Source: Myxococcales bacterium
GTDB taxonomy: Bacteria; Myxococcota_A; Polyangia; Polyangiales; Polyangiaceae
NCBI GenBank assembly: GCA_021847645.1
Contig: JAJZQG010000046.1
Span: forward strand, 1-43,465
DNA: 43,465 bases
Direction: 5' to 3'
A program made the translations under genes and the position numbers. Positions 17,372 through 25,729 of this stretch are shown one piece after another; within the stretch, counting starts at the first letter, position 1; the number at the start of each line of letters is the position of its first letter. Under the pieces are notes generated by a model. That model saw only the letters and a list, made by a program, of their open reading frames with translations. It did no database searches and was not told where the DNA came from.

Positions 17372-18073
17372 TCACGCCGTGTAGACGAGGACCCCGGCGG
17401 CGAGCAGCACGAGCACGCCGCAGACGCCTTTCAGGATGGTGAGTGCCTTGGAACTCTCGTTCCAGTCGAGGTACCGCTGTACGAACTCCGTCGATGACCC
17501 CGCGAGTCCGATGACTCCGCAGTGACCGACGCCGAACGCCAGGAGCAGAGCGAACCCCCGCAGCGGGTTGGTCGCGGCACCGGTGAAGGTCACGCCGAGG
17601 ATCGGCGCGAGAAAGGCGAACGTGCACGGGCTGAGGCCGATGCCGAAGACGAGACCGATACCCACCGCCGCCAGCGCGCCCTTGCGCTTCCCCCCCTTCA
17701 GCGAGAGCGACGGCAGCGGGAGCGGAATCACTCCCAGCAGGTGCAGACCGGCCGCGAGGAAGATGGCGGCGATCACGTAGTTCGTGATGGCGCTCAGGCG
17801 GGCCACGGCGAGCCCAGCCGCAGACACCACCACCCCGAGGACAGCGATTGCGACCAGCATCCCTCCTGCAAACGAAAACGAGAGCACGGCCCCGCGCCCG
17901 CGCCCCCCGGTGCCGGTGCCGGGCGAGCCGACCATGCCGACGATGAGCGGAATCGTGCCGAGGTGGCAGGGGCTCAGCAGGACGCTGAAGACGCCCCAAA
18001 GCGCCGCAGCTCCGAGCGCTACGAGCAGCGACGCGCTCAAGCCGTCAGTAACCCAGAAGATCAGTCGATCCAT
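17372..18073 (-). CDS. CcdA/DsbD-like membrane thiol electron transporter
   Basis: Moves reducing equivalents across the inner membrane through two membrane-embedded Cys. Six helices are visible in 233 aa, in two homologous halves, each with the SPC motif: [15 protein letters not shown] (Cys36) and [15 protein letters not shown] (Cys150). This is the minimal CcdA form. It lies 6 bases after a thioredoxin-like protein with a single N-terminal anchor, its likely periplasmic partner. In ars operons this pairing has been seen elsewhere but its role is not settled. Confidence 0.9.
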   Translation of the reverse strand: MDRLIFWVTDGLSASLLVALGAAALWGVFSVLLSPCHLGTIPLIVGMVGSPGTGTGGRGRGAVLSFSFAGGMLVAIAVLGVVVSAAGLAVARLSAITNYVIAAIFLAAGLHLLGVIPLPLPSLSLKGGKRKGALAAVGIGLVFGIGLSPCTFAFLAPILGVTFTGAATNPLRGFALLLAFGVGHCGVIGLAGSSTEFVQRYLDWNESSKALTILKGVCGVLVLLAAGVLVYTA

Positions 18074-18079
18074 GGATGT

Positions 18080-18520
18080 CTACCTCGAGGCCGTCGGCGT
18101 CATCCTGAAACCCAGCTCTGCCCACTTCGCCACGACTTCCTCGGTTCGAAACACGCCTACGTGGCGAAACAGCTCCCTGCCGTCCGGCGAGTAGAAGATC
18201 TGGGTGGGGATGATCTCGACGCCGTACCGCTGAGCATCTGCAGGTCGATCGTTGACGTTCACGAACTCCACGATCATCGCGCCGGGGTAGCGGCGTTCGA
18301 GATCGGCCATCACGCCAAGCATCACCCGACAGGGGGCGCAGGTCGTGGTGCCGAGATCGACGAACCGGGGCAGCGCCTGGGCTGCGCCCGGTGACTCCGC
18401 GACCACCTGCGCCGGCGTCGCCCCCGCTGCGCCCGTGCCGCGATTTGCCTTGAGCGCCAGCGCTCCTCCGACGACCCCTACGACGACGACCACCGAGATC
18501 AGCAATGACTTGCGATTCAC
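18080..18520 (-). CDS. membrane-anchored thioredoxin-like protein
   Basis: Thiol-disulfide protein predicted to face the periplasm. One anchor or signal helix (LLISVVVVVGVVGGALAL, about 6-23) precedes a thioredoxin fold with active site TTCAPC (Cys61, Cys64) and the cis-proline segment EIIPTQIFYSPDG. Start is GTG 18520, supported by a GGAGAGG site and a 4-base GTGA overlap with the preceding gene. It is followed directly by the CcdA-like transporter, which probably keeps it reduced. Confidence 0.85.
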   Translation of the reverse strand: MNRKSLLISVVVVVGVVGGALALKANRGTGAAGATPAQVVAESPGAAQALPRFVDLGTTTCAPCRVMLGVMADLERRYPGAMIVEFVNVNDRPADAQRYGVEIIPTQIFYSPDGRELFRHVGVFRTEEVVAKWAELGFRMTPTASR

Positions 18521-18771
18521 TTGGACCTCTCCGCTTGGCACGAGGTGAGAAGGGCCTTGAGTGCCGGCACCTCGAGCGCCTTGCCGACACTCTTGACCTC
18601 GCCGTCGACGACGAGAGTCGGCGTGCCCGTGATCCCCGCATCCAGCATCGCCTGCACGCGAGTGACGTGCTCGATCTCCGCGCCGATCCCGAGCTCGGCC
18701 ACGGCCGTCTGGACGTTTTGCAGCATCGTCTTGCACGGGGCGCAGCCCGTTCCAAAGACTCGAATCTTCAT
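18517..18771 (-). CDS. small thioredoxin-like redox protein, 84 aa
   Basis: Minimal thioredoxin-fold protein of the redox-active disulfide protein type, common in arsenic operons. Active site GTGCAPC (Cys10, Cys13) right after the first strand, then a cis-Pro strand GTPTLVVDGEV. No signal peptide, so it is cytosolic. It may recycle ArsC or reduce the AhpD-like domain of ArsD. ATG 18771 has GAGGAG 8 bases upstream. The stop overlaps the next start (GTGA, 18517-18520). Confidence 0.85.
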   Translation of the reverse strand: MKIRVFGTGCAPCKTMLQNVQTAVAELGIGAEIEHVTRVQAMLDAGITGTPTLVVDGEVKSVGKALEVPALKALLTSCQAERSK

Positions 18772-18826
18772 GGTTATGTTCTCCTCGCAAACGCTGTGGT
18801 CTCGAGCGCTCTTGTGTCGATGAAGC

Positions 18827-20122
18827 TCATAGCGGCGCCCCCGACGATGGCGCGCTCGACCCCGCCCTCGCGATGCAAGCACCGTCGCCCATGCGCAGGT
18901 CGCAGTCGCACGGGTGAGACTCGTCCAGTACCCCGAGGAGGCTCACCCGATCGCGCGCACCCTCGAAGGCCCATCCGTTCACCAGAATCGTCGGCGTCGC
19001 GCGGACGCCCGCTTCATGCGCGAGGGCGATGTCCTCAGTCAGAACCCGCGCCGTCTCGTCGGCGCTGAGGCACGTCTCGAAGCGCTGCGCGTCGAGACCG
19101 ACCGCCGTGGCCGTCTCGATGAGCGTCGCGCGGGAGCGCGAACGCGGCAGCAGGAACGCGGCGTCCACGAAGGGCCAGAAGCGTCCTTGCTGCTCGGCAC
19201 AGATCCCGGCGCGAGCCGAGAGGCAGGCAGTCGGGTGAACCGATCGTCCGACATAGGGATTGCACTCCCTGTCGAGCGGGTAGTTCACAAAGCGTACGCG
19301 CAGAGCGGCGCCGCCACGCTCTTCAAACACAGCGGCGACAGTCCGATGCATCGAGGCGCAGTGCGGGCACTCGAGGTCGGAGAACTCGACGACGTTGTCC
19401 GAGGCGTTCGGCGCACCGTGCGATGGGAGCCGAGCTGGCAGAGCAAACGACCGCTCCGACTGCCGGGGCCGGATATCGCCCCCAGCGAGCGCCCAGGGGG
19501 TTCGCTCCGCTTGAGCCCGAAGAAGAAGCGGCGTGGTCGCTGCGAGAAACCCGCCCGCGACCACCGCGACGGCGCCGCCGCAGACCGCCGCCGACCGCGG
19601 TCGCCAGGGACGCTGGGCGCGAAGCCACCAAGTAGCGCTCACCGCGAACATGGCCGCGTTCACGCCGTAGAGCGCGATGCAGAACGGGCAGGCCTGACCG
19701 GCGCGAATCAGAATGGAAGCGAGGAAGACCGAGTACGCGACGGCCCCCAGACCCATCAGGGTCAGGACCGGGGCAATGCCGGCGTCTACCGCGGGGCTCG
19801 AGCCGCGCCGTCCCCGGAGCGCCATGGCGGTCACCGCGAGCCCTGCCCCGGCCAGGTAAAAGGCGCTCCCGAGATGGGAGATGGGGACACCGAGCAGCTC
19901 GGCCGCGGCGCTGCCGTGCGCGGCCCTGCAGCCTGACGCACTCAGCGCGCCGCAGGCGCCCGCCTCGGCGCCCCCGGACACCACGAACCGAATGTGATCG
20001 CGGGTAGAGAGCGCGCTCACCGCCAGTCCAACCACGCAGAGGATCATCGTGATGATCGGCGCAGCCTTGGAGGTCGCCGGGGCCGGTGCTCCCGGATTTG
20101 CGTGCTTCGTCCGCCGGCTCAT
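18827..20122 (-). CDS. VKOR-DsbA fusion, disulfide-forming enzyme
   Basis: Forms disulfide bonds in exported proteins, passing electrons to quinone. Residues about 20-200 are a vitamin K epoxide reductase membrane domain: loop cysteines Cys57 and Cys65, then the active site CPFC at 145-148, with four or five helices. Residues about 240-420 are a DsbA-like thioredoxin domain with ECPHC (252-255) and cis-Pro in RATPTILVNG. The fusion is known in bacteria lacking DsbB. Here it sits in an arsenic operon beside a CcdA-like reducer, so both oxidising and reducing arms are present. ATG 20122 overlaps the preceding stop. Confidence 0.9.
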   Translation of the reverse strand: MSRRTKHANPGAPAPATSKAAPIITMILCVVGLAVSALSTRDHIRFVVSGGAEAGACGALSASGCRAAHGSAAAELLGVPISHLGSAFYLAGAGLAVTAMALRGRRGSSPAVDAGIAPVLTLMGLGAVAYSVFLASILIRAGQACPFCIALYGVNAAMFAVSATWWLRAQRPWRPRSAAVCGGAVAVVAGGFLAATTPLLLRAQAERTPWALAGGDIRPRQSERSFALPARLPSHGAPNASDNVVEFSDLECPHCASMHRTVAAVFEERGGAALRVRFVNYPLDRECNPYVGRSVHPTACLSARAGICAEQQGRFWPFVDAAFLLPRSRSRATLIETATAVGLDAQRFETCLSADETARVLTEDIALAHEAGVRATPTILVNGWAFEGARDRVSLLGVLDESHPCDCDLRMGDGACIARAGSSAPSSGAPL

Positions 20123-20487
20123 CGGGTCTCGCGTACCCTTCCGCCGCCGTCCGTGCCGACCTTCTCTGCGAGGTCGACCGCTGCTCGTGTGGCCATCGTC
20201 AACACCGGACACCAGACCGGCGGAATGGCCGGGTCCTTGCTCCCCTCTGCGAGGCGCTCGAAGCCGGGGCGCAGCTTCCGGAGGTTGACCGCGCTGGCGC
20301 CGAACATGATCAGCATGCCCGACATGACGCCGAGCGCGGCGACGGGCAACGCGACGGACCAAGCGACTGCGCCGGCCGCCACGGCCCGCAACAGCAGCGC
20401 GAGCACCACGGACGCCCCGAGCCACAGCGACATCATCGTCGCGTACGCGGGCAGGTTCTTGGACGAGAACAGTGGATACCGGTTCAT
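20119..20487 (-). CDS. small two-helix membrane protein
   Basis: Not recognised. Two membrane helices at about 17-37 and 41-63 precede a 55-residue soluble tail that contains a single Cys in the segment DPAIPPVWCPVLTMA. Start ATG 20487; its stop overlaps the VKOR-DsbA start by ATGA (20119-20122), so the two products are probably made in fixed ratio and may form a membrane complex. Role unknown. Confidence 0.75.
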   Translation of the reverse strand: MNRYPLFSSKNLPAYATMMSLWLGASVVLALLLRAVAAGAVAWSVALPVAALGVMSGMLIMFGASAVNLRKLRPGFERLAEGSKDPAIPPVWCPVLTMATRAAVDLAEKVGTDGGGRVRETR

Positions 20488-20512
20488 CGTGCACCTTCAA
20501 GTTGAACGTCGT

Positions 20513-20962
20513 TCACGGCGCGGCCGCTCCCCGTGGCACCGCATGTATCGTCCCAGTCACGTCGCACGCCTTACTCAGCGTGTTCGTGATCGTGCCGAAC
20601 TTCTGGAGGTTGCGGTGCAGCAGCTCGATGCGAGCCGGCGGCTCGTCCGTCGTGATCTCAAGGTCGTAGTGCATCCGCGCGATGTGCGGAGGCGGTTCCT
20701 CACGCTGCGCAGCGACTCTCACCAGCGCCGAGTCGTACGTGAACGGCAGCAGGTGAGAGAAGCGCTCGACGTTCTTGAGGATGCAGGCGCAGAGGGCGGC
20801 GCTCAGCACGTCCGCAGGTCCGGGCAGCGCGTCGAGCCTCCCCGCGGTCCCATCGAACGCCGTCACGAGGCCGTGCGCTTCGAGCTGGCCCTCGCCCCCG
20901 GCTCGGACGATGCCGGTCGCCTGGTAGTTCTGTGCGGTCACGGCAGGAGTTCCCGAACCCAT
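20513..20962 (-). CDS. OsmC/Ohr-family thiol peroxidase-like protein
   Basis: OsmC-fold protein. The central helix with the first active Cys (VLSAALCACIL, Cys58/Cys60) and the late Cys (LSKACDVTGT, Cys133) match the two-Cys peroxidase layout. The family reduces organic hydroperoxides with thiols, and some members act with lipoyl or thioredoxin partners. Start ATG 20962 has a strong AGGAGGAGG site, so the first 25 bases overlap the thioredoxin gene upstream. A GTG at 20941 is the alternative. In this operon it may deal with oxidative stress from arsenic. Confidence 0.85.
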   Translation of the reverse strand: MGSGTPAVTAQNYQATGIVRAGGEGQLEAHGLVTAFDGTAGRLDALPGPADVLSAALCACILKNVERFSHLLPFTYDSALVRVAAQREEPPPHIARMHYDLEITTDEPPARIELLHRNLQKFGTITNTLSKACDVTGTIHAVPRGAAAP

Positions 20963-21255
20963 CGCTGGACCTCCTCCTTGGTCGGGATGCCTCCGCTGTG
21001 AACGACCCGCTCGTCGATGACGATTGCGGGCGTGGACCGCACCCCGTAGGGCGTCATCTCGCTCGTCTTCGTGACCTTCTCGATGTCGACCTCAACACCG
21101 GCTGACGCGACGACCTCGCGGACGAGACGCTCGGTCCAGATGCAGGTGCCGCAGCCCTTGCCGAGGATCTTGATGACATGGCGGCTCGGCTCCCGTGTCG
21201 TCCCGGTCGGGTGCGGGGCTACGGCGCCCTCGGTCTTGGGGGCGTCAGTTTCCAT
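20938..21255 (-). CDS. thioredoxin-fold protein, 105 aa
   Basis: Third thioredoxin-like protein of the operon. After a variable N-terminal 25 residues comes the strand HVIKILGKGCGTC with Cys35 and Cys38, then helix LVREVVASAG and cis-Pro strand RSTPAIVIDERVV. No export signal. It starts 11 bases inside the end of the flavoprotein gene, and its 3' end overlaps osmC. This arrangement suggests a chain flavoprotein to thioredoxin to OsmC or other thiol clients, which is inference. Confidence 0.85.
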   Translation of the reverse strand: METDAPKTEGAVAPHPTGTTREPSRHVIKILGKGCGTCIWTERLVREVVASAGVEVDIEKVTKTSEMTPYGVRSTPAIVIDERVVHSGGIPTKEEVQRWVRELLP

Positions 21256-22327
21256 AGGAATCCACCCTGATCGCTCTGGGCTCGACACCCCGCTTGCGAA
21301 GTGCGTCGATGGCGAGCGTCGTCGTCTTGCGGGGGCCAGCGATGTATACGTCGCGTCCGGCAAAGCTGAGCGTGCTTCGTTCGATCGACGCATAGACGGT
21401 TCCCACCTCGATGGTGAGGTCAGCCGGCGGCGTGAACCCGTCCGGGACCGTTCGCGCGACCAGCACCGCCTTGAGATTCGGGTCGGCTCGCAGCCAGGCA
21501 GCGACCGTGTCGAGCGCATAGAAGTCGCTCGCGTCGGTGGCCCCCCAGAACAGGACGATGTCGCGGCGTGGAGTCAGCGCGAGCTGTTGCTCGATCATGG
21601 CCTTGATGGGCGCGAACCCCGTTCCGCGAGCGACGAACAGGAGCGGCGTCTCGGTCGCCGAGGTCACGGTGAAGACACCCAGCGGCCCACGGCCCTGGAG
21701 CATGTCGCCCACCTTCATTTGCTCGAAGGCGTACGCGGAGAAGCGGCCGCCCTGCACTCGCCGGAGGTTGACCTCGACAGCGCCGTCTTCGCGAGGCGCT
21801 GTCGCGATCGAGTACGCACGGGAAAGGAGGTCGCTCTGCGGCAGCCACAGCTCGAGGTATTGCCCCGGGATGAACTGGCAGAGACAGTCGTCCCCCTGCG
21901 GTCGGAGCTGGACGACGAGGTTGTTCATGCCAGACCGATCGATGCGGGTCACCTCGAGTTGCAGGATCCGATCGGGCGACGGCACGAGGCGCTGAAACGC
22001 GAGGACGTCTCGTTTGGCCAGCAGCTCGTCCTCAATCGCATGGTGGACGTCCGAGAGCGCCTCCAGCGCCATCACCGTGTCGAGAGACGGAAACGAGAGC
22101 GCGTGGGTCGGGCAGGTGTTCGCGCACGTCGTGCAGCCGACCATGCAGTTCAGTGGGTCGACCACCACTGCCTTCTTCACCTCGAAGTCGAAGCGGTACA
22201 CGAGCCGGCTGCAGCCCGTCACGCACGTGCCGCACCCGATGCACGCAGCGCTGTCGACGGCGGGATGCCAGACGATCTGTTCGCGCGGAATGCCGTGCCA
22301 CGGCTTGGCGAACTTGGGATCGGGCAT
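21245..22327 (-). CDS. ferredoxin-flavin (FNR-type) NAD(P)H oxidoreductase
   Basis: Electron-transfer flavoprotein with its own ferredoxin. Residues 29-72 hold two 4Fe-4S motifs: Cys29, 32, 35, 39 (CIGCGTCVTGC) and Cys61, 65, 68, 72 (CMVGCTTCANTC). From about 120 onward is an FNR fold: FAD-binding RAYSIAT, then NAD(P)-binding RGTGFAPIK and a terminal strand DVYIAGP. The C-terminus ends in VDSYGN, without the aromatic terminal residue of plant-type FNR. It lies 1 base after arsA and before a thioredoxin, so it may feed NAD(P)H electrons into the thiol relay. Substrate unknown. Confidence 0.85.
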   Translation of the reverse strand: MPDPKFAKPWHGIPREQIVWHPAVDSAACIGCGTCVTGCSRLVYRFDFEVKKAVVVDPLNCMVGCTTCANTCPTHALSFPSLDTVMALEALSDVHHAIEDELLAKRDVLAFQRLVPSPDRILQLEVTRIDRSGMNNLVVQLRPQGDDCLCQFIPGQYLELWLPQSDLLSRAYSIATAPREDGAVEVNLRRVQGGRFSAYAFEQMKVGDMLQGRGPLGVFTVTSATETPLLFVARGTGFAPIKAMIEQQLALTPRRDIVLFWGATDASDFYALDTVAAWLRADPNLKAVLVARTVPDGFTPPADLTIEVGTVYASIERSTLSFAGRDVYIAGPRKTTTLAIDALRKRGVEPRAIRVDSYGN

Positions 22328-22328
22328 C

Positions 22329-24107
22329 TCAAGCTCCCCTCTGCGCTGGCATCGCGAGGGCGGGGGCCCGTTGGACGCTCGGTGCAAAGCCGACACTCCA
22401 GGGCTCGAGGACGATCTGCGCGAAGTGGTCGGCAAGCTCGCGCAGGTGGGTGGCCTCGTGGGCTCTCCTCGAACGCAGCACCGGGTCCGTCACGTCGAGC
22501 GGCGTGAGGCTCTGGTTTACGACCCACGCAAAGGCCTTGATGTCGGCGCGCGCGAGGTCCCGCTCGAGCTGCATCGCTTCGTGGATCGGCGTCGCCTCGG
22601 GCAACGTCACGAGCAGCACGTGGGTATACGAAGGGTCCCTCAGGCGCGGCAGCAGTTGCTGCACCGCCTCCGGACTGCCGCTCGGCTTCTTGAGCACTTC
22701 GCGGTGGTAAGACTCGGCTGCATCGAGCAAGAGCAGCGTGTGGCCCGTCGGCGCGGTGTCGATGATGACGAAGCGGTCCTTCCCCTGCGCGACCGTTTCG
22801 GCGAAGGCGCGGAACACGGCGATCTCCTCCGTGCACGGACTCCGGAGGTCTTCTTCGAGCAGCGCCTTGCCCTGAGCGTCGAGGCCGTTGCCCGCCGTCG
22901 CCATCACCTCTTCGGTGTAGCGTCGGGTCTCGAGCTCGGGATCGATGCGGGTGACGCGCAGCCCGGAGGCGCCCGCGCTCAGCTCGCGAACCGCCTGCTC
23001 GACGTGGGCGGCGGGATCCGTCGTCGTGAGAGTGACGGGAAGCCCGCGGCGCACGAGCTCGCTGGCGATGCGCGCGGCGACCGTCGTCTTGCCGACGCCG
23101 CCCTTGCCCATCGTCATGACGACGCCGTTGCCTCGCCTGGCGAGGTCATTGACGAGGTCGTCGAGGCGCTCTCCACGAAAGACCTTCGTGCTAACCGCCG
23201 GAACCAGCTCTCCTGCGGCCCCGGTCCACGTGCCCATCCTGCGAAGCGCATCGATCCCGACGAGCCCGAATGGAAGCAGCGGCACGTCGACCCGCTGAAG
23301 CCCACGCAGCCCCGCCGGCAGCTCTTCGAGCGAGGCGAGGCCCCGAGCCTCCATCGCGACGGCAGTGGCATCACCCGCGTCTCGCGCCTTGAACACGCCG
23401 TTTAGGATCAATCGGACATTGCCGACGCCAAGCTGCGCAAGCTCGGCCCGGGTGCGTTCGGCCTCGGCGATTGACGAGCGCTCGGGGCGCGCCACCAGCA
23501 CCAGGATCGTCTGCGCGGGATCTCGAAGCGCCTCGTTGGACGCCGCATAGAGCACCCTCTGCGCGTTCAGGCCGGAGAGGGGGCCGAGGCAGGAAGTTCC
23601 CCCGACGTTCGTGTCGATGAAGTTCGACCAAGCCGCGGGCAGCTCGAGGAGCCGCAGGGTGTGCCCGGTCGGTGCGGTATCGAAGATGACATGGTCGAAC
23701 TGCGCCGTGGCCGCCTTGTCGCCGAGCAGCTTCGAGAACTCGTCGAACGCCGCGATCTCGACCGTACACGCGCCCGAGAGCTGCTCCTCCATGCTCGCGA
23801 CCGCGACAGCAGGCAGCACGCCGCGGTAGGGCCCGACCACGCGCTCCCGGTAGTCATGCGCCGCCTGCTCCGGGTCAATGTTCAACGCCGAGAGCCCGGG
23901 GACGTTCGGCACCGCTGTCGGCGTCGCCGAGAGCTTTACTCCGAGCACCTCGTCGAGGTTCGAGGCCGGGTCGGTGCTGACGAGCAGCACGCGCTTGCCC
24001 GCGTCGGCGAGGCCGATGGCGGTGGCGCAGGCCGAGGAGGTCTTGCCCACGCCGCCCTTGCCCGTGAAGAAGAGGATGCGCGTCGGATTCTGGATCAGCG
24101 TGGACAT
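22329..24107 (-). CDS. arsA: ArsA arsenite-stimulated ATPase
   Basis: Drives arsenite export. Duplicated ATPase with two P-loops (GKGGVGKT at 16-23 and again at 334-341) and two DTAPTGHT switch motifs. The three metalloid-site cysteines of ArsA are conserved: Cys114 (GACTVE), Cys173 (TSCLG) and Cys425 (SPCTEE). Length 592 aa is normal. It receives As(III) from ArsD and should act with the Acr3 permease encoded about 5 kb later in the operon. It begins 11 bases after arsD. Confidence 0.95.
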   Translation of the reverse strand: MSTLIQNPTRILFFTGKGGVGKTSSACATAIGLADAGKRVLLVSTDPASNLDEVLGVKLSATPTAVPNVPGLSALNIDPEQAAHDYRERVVGPYRGVLPAVAVASMEEQLSGACTVEIAAFDEFSKLLGDKAATAQFDHVIFDTAPTGHTLRLLELPAAWSNFIDTNVGGTSCLGPLSGLNAQRVLYAASNEALRDPAQTILVLVARPERSSIAEAERTRAELAQLGVGNVRLILNGVFKARDAGDATAVAMEARGLASLEELPAGLRGLQRVDVPLLPFGLVGIDALRRMGTWTGAAGELVPAVSTKVFRGERLDDLVNDLARRGNGVVMTMGKGGVGKTTVAARIASELVRRGLPVTLTTTDPAAHVEQAVRELSAGASGLRVTRIDPELETRRYTEEVMATAGNGLDAQGKALLEEDLRSPCTEEIAVFRAFAETVAQGKDRFVIIDTAPTGHTLLLLDAAESYHREVLKKPSGSPEAVQQLLPRLRDPSYTHVLLVTLPEATPIHEAMQLERDLARADIKAFAWVVNQSLTPLDVTDPVLRSRRAHEATHLRELADHFAQIVLEPWSVGFAPSVQRAPALAMPAQRGA

Positions 24108-24118
24108 GGAGGTTCCTT

Positions 24119-24766
24119 TCAGCAGCAGCCTGACTTCTTCTCGGACGAGGGGTCGCTCTTCGAGGCGGGACCGCAGCAGCCGGTCGACTTCGCCTTGGGG
24201 GCCTCCGGACTCGCGGGCGCGGGGACCTCGACGACGGCGTCGCGACTCAGGTACCGCTGGGCGAGGTCAAGGATTGCCTTCGCCGGCGCGTCCTTCACGT
24301 TCTGCGCCGTCGTGACGGCGCGCAGCATGTCTTCGCGCGACACGCCCAGCTTTCGCGCCTTGTCGTAGTGGAACTTGAAGCAGGGCTCGCAGTTCGACGC
24401 GATGGCCGCGCCGATGGCTACCAGTTCGGAGACGGCCTCCGTGAAGATGCTCGGCGCCGGGGCGCCGACGCCGGCCCACGCGGCAAGCTCGTCGCGCGAC
24501 GGGTAGGTTCCGATGCTCTTGACCTCGCCGTCGACCTTCACCAGCGGCAGCCCCGCCTCACCCTTCGTCTCAAGCGCCGACTTCACTGCCGCGTCGTCCG
24601 CGAAGGCCGCCGGCTGCTGCGAGAGATTGAAGCGCTCCACAGCGACGCCCTGGCTCGCCAGCCACTCGAGGTCCGCGGCGAAGCGGATGAGCTTGGGGTC
24701 GACGGACGGGCCGCAGATACCGGTGGAACAGCACATGGCAGGGTCGAAGACGCGAACAGCGGTCAT
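24119..24766 (-). CDS. arsD: ArsD metallochaperone fused to AhpD-like domain
   Basis: Residues 1-100 are ArsD, which hands As(III) to ArsA, with its essential Cys12, Cys13 and Cys18 (MCCSTGIC) intact. Residues about 105-175 are a carboxymuconolactone-decarboxylase/AhpD-like domain with the redox motif NCEPCFKFH (Cys126, Cys129, His133). The tail holds two more Cys pairs (GCCG and the final GCC), as in many ArsD. Single ArsD is about 120 aa, so this 215-aa form is a clear fusion. It joins arsenite delivery with a thiol-disulfide activity. It starts 55 bases after arsR. Confidence 0.9.
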   Translation of the reverse strand: MTAVRVFDPAMCCSTGICGPSVDPKLIRFAADLEWLASQGVAVERFNLSQQPAAFADDAAVKSALETKGEAGLPLVKVDGEVKSIGTYPSRDELAAWAGVGAPAPSIFTEAVSELVAIGAAIASNCEPCFKFHYDKARKLGVSREDMLRAVTTAQNVKDAPAKAILDLAQRYLSRDAVVEVPAPASPEAPKAKSTGCCGPASKSDPSSEKKSGCC

Positions 24767-24821
24767 GGGGACATCCTTTCGTTCATCGGCGATATTCGAT
24801 GTTGCGGGCGCAAGAGAACCG

Positions 24822-25163
24822 TCACAACCCCGCCACCAGCACCTTGAGGCGGCGCAGGGCACGGGGCTCGATGCAGTAACAGACGCGAGGTCCATCGACC
24901 TCGCCGCGGATGAGGCCGGCCTCCTTGAGCACCTTCAGGTGCTGGGAAACCGTCGATTGGGCGAGCGGAAGCTCGTCCACGATGTCCCCGCAGACGCAGG
25001 CGGTCTTGCGGACCAGGATCCGGATGATCTGGACGCGAGCTGGGTGGGCAATCGCCTTCGCCAAGGCTGCAAGCTCGTCGTCCGCCTCCTTGCCCTCGAC
25101 CGGCCGAAGATCAGTCTCGACGCTTGGCGCGGGGCAGCAGTCGTCGGGTTCCTGTTCGTTCAT
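24822..25163 (-). CDS. arsR: ArsR/SmtB-family arsenic-responsive repressor
   Basis: Winged-helix repressor that releases DNA on binding As(III). The recognition helix is [18 protein letters not shown] (about 67-84). Candidate As(III) ligands: Cys56 and Cys58 (ACVCGD) at the start of the DNA-binding region, Cys95 and Cys97 (VCYC) in the wing, and Cys9-Cys10 at the N-terminus. It heads the 16-gene operon. Its ATG at 25163 lies only about 9 bases from the -10 box of its promoter, and no Met follows, so it may be read from a leaderless message. Confidence 0.95.
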   Translation of the reverse strand: MNEQEPDDCCPAPSVETDLRPVEGKEADDELAALAKAIAHPARVQIIRILVRKTACVCGDIVDELPLAQSTVSQHLKVLKEAGLIRGEVDGPRVCYCIEPRALRRLKVLVAGL

Positions 25164-25167
25164 CGTA

Positions 25168-25201
25168 GATGCACGATAGATGTGCGTGCATCATCCGTCA
25201 A
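25168..25201 (-). promoter_or_regulatory. arsR promoter with overlapping operator
   Basis: On the minus strand: -35 TTGACG (25201-25196), a 17-base spacer, -10 TATCGT (25178-25173). A perfect inverted repeat, GATGCAC (25168-25174) with GTGCATC (25186-25192) and an 11-base spacer, covers the spacer and -10 box. The layout is that of a self-repressed arsR promoter. Distance from the -10 box to ATG 25163 is 9 bases. Confidence 0.8.
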
Positions 25202-25249
25202 GGGGCATTTTGCAGGTGACGGCCCGGCAGCGCCCGCCCCGGCCAGGGC

Positions 25250-25552
25250 TCAGCTCACGAGCTTCTTGAGCATCGCCATCCCCCGCTCGGCCTCGGCCGG
25301 CGTCGCGTCGGCCAGCTCGAGGTACACGCGGCCGCGGGCGTCGTAGAAGCTCTCGGTCTGGACGATCCACCGCTCCCGCTCGGGCGTGGCCAGCTCGACG
25401 TCGGCGGCGAGCTTGTGGAGCGCGGCGCTCACCAGGCGGTGGCTCGTGCCCTTCGGGAGCCGGAGCTCGATCTGCGGCTCGGCGGTCCCGTAGCGGCTCT
25501 CGCCCTGGCTCACCGTCTTCGTCGTCTGCGTGTTCTGGCTCGTGGTCCGCAT
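25250..25552 (-). CDS. hypothetical protein, 100 aa
   Basis: Not recognised. The N-terminal 22 residues are polar (SQNTQTTKTVSQGESRYG), then a strand-helix-strand region: EIELRL-like PQIELRLPKG, helix RLVSAALHKLAADVE, strand RWIVQTESFYDARGRVYLEL, helix AEAERGMAML. A small alpha-beta fold is likely. ATG 25552 has a GAGGACGACG leader and lies about 48 bases after box A. It appears to be a single-gene unit of the cargo region. Confidence 0.65.
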   Translation of the reverse strand: MRTTSQNTQTTKTVSQGESRYGTAEPQIELRLPKGTSHRLVSAALHKLAADVELATPERERWIVQTESFYDARGRVYLELADATPAEAERGMAMLKKLVS

Positions 25553-25599
25553 CGTCGTCCTCGCGTTCTGCAGGGCGTCTCGTCGCCCGTTGCGAGGGA

Positions 25600-25629
25600 C
25601 ATACAGGCTTCGGTTCGCGCCCCTAGCAA
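25600..25629 (-). promoter_or_regulatory. cargo box A (promoter-like repeat)
   Basis: On the minus strand: TTGCTA (25629-25624), 18 bases, TGTATG (25605-25600). Nearly the same sequence occurs at boxes B, C and D. Boxes A and B are also similar for about 65 bases further upstream (to about 25695 and 27970). It lies 48 bases before the 100-aa gene. Confidence 0.65.
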
Positions 25630-25712
25630 GGCCAAGAACGTCGGTTTCCGATGTCTTTTCGGGCGGTTGGAATAGTCGCGAGGTTCCGCGCCCTTCGGGC
25701 CACCCGGCCGAC

Positions 25713-25729
25713 GTAGGCCAGTGGCCTAC
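25713..25729. repeat. 17-bp palindrome at end of 80-aa gene
   Basis: GTAGGCCA, one base, TGGCCTAC: perfect 8-bp arms. It overlaps the stop codon of the 80-aa gene and lies upstream of box A. It could be a terminator stem without T run, or a protein-binding site. Confidence 0.4.
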
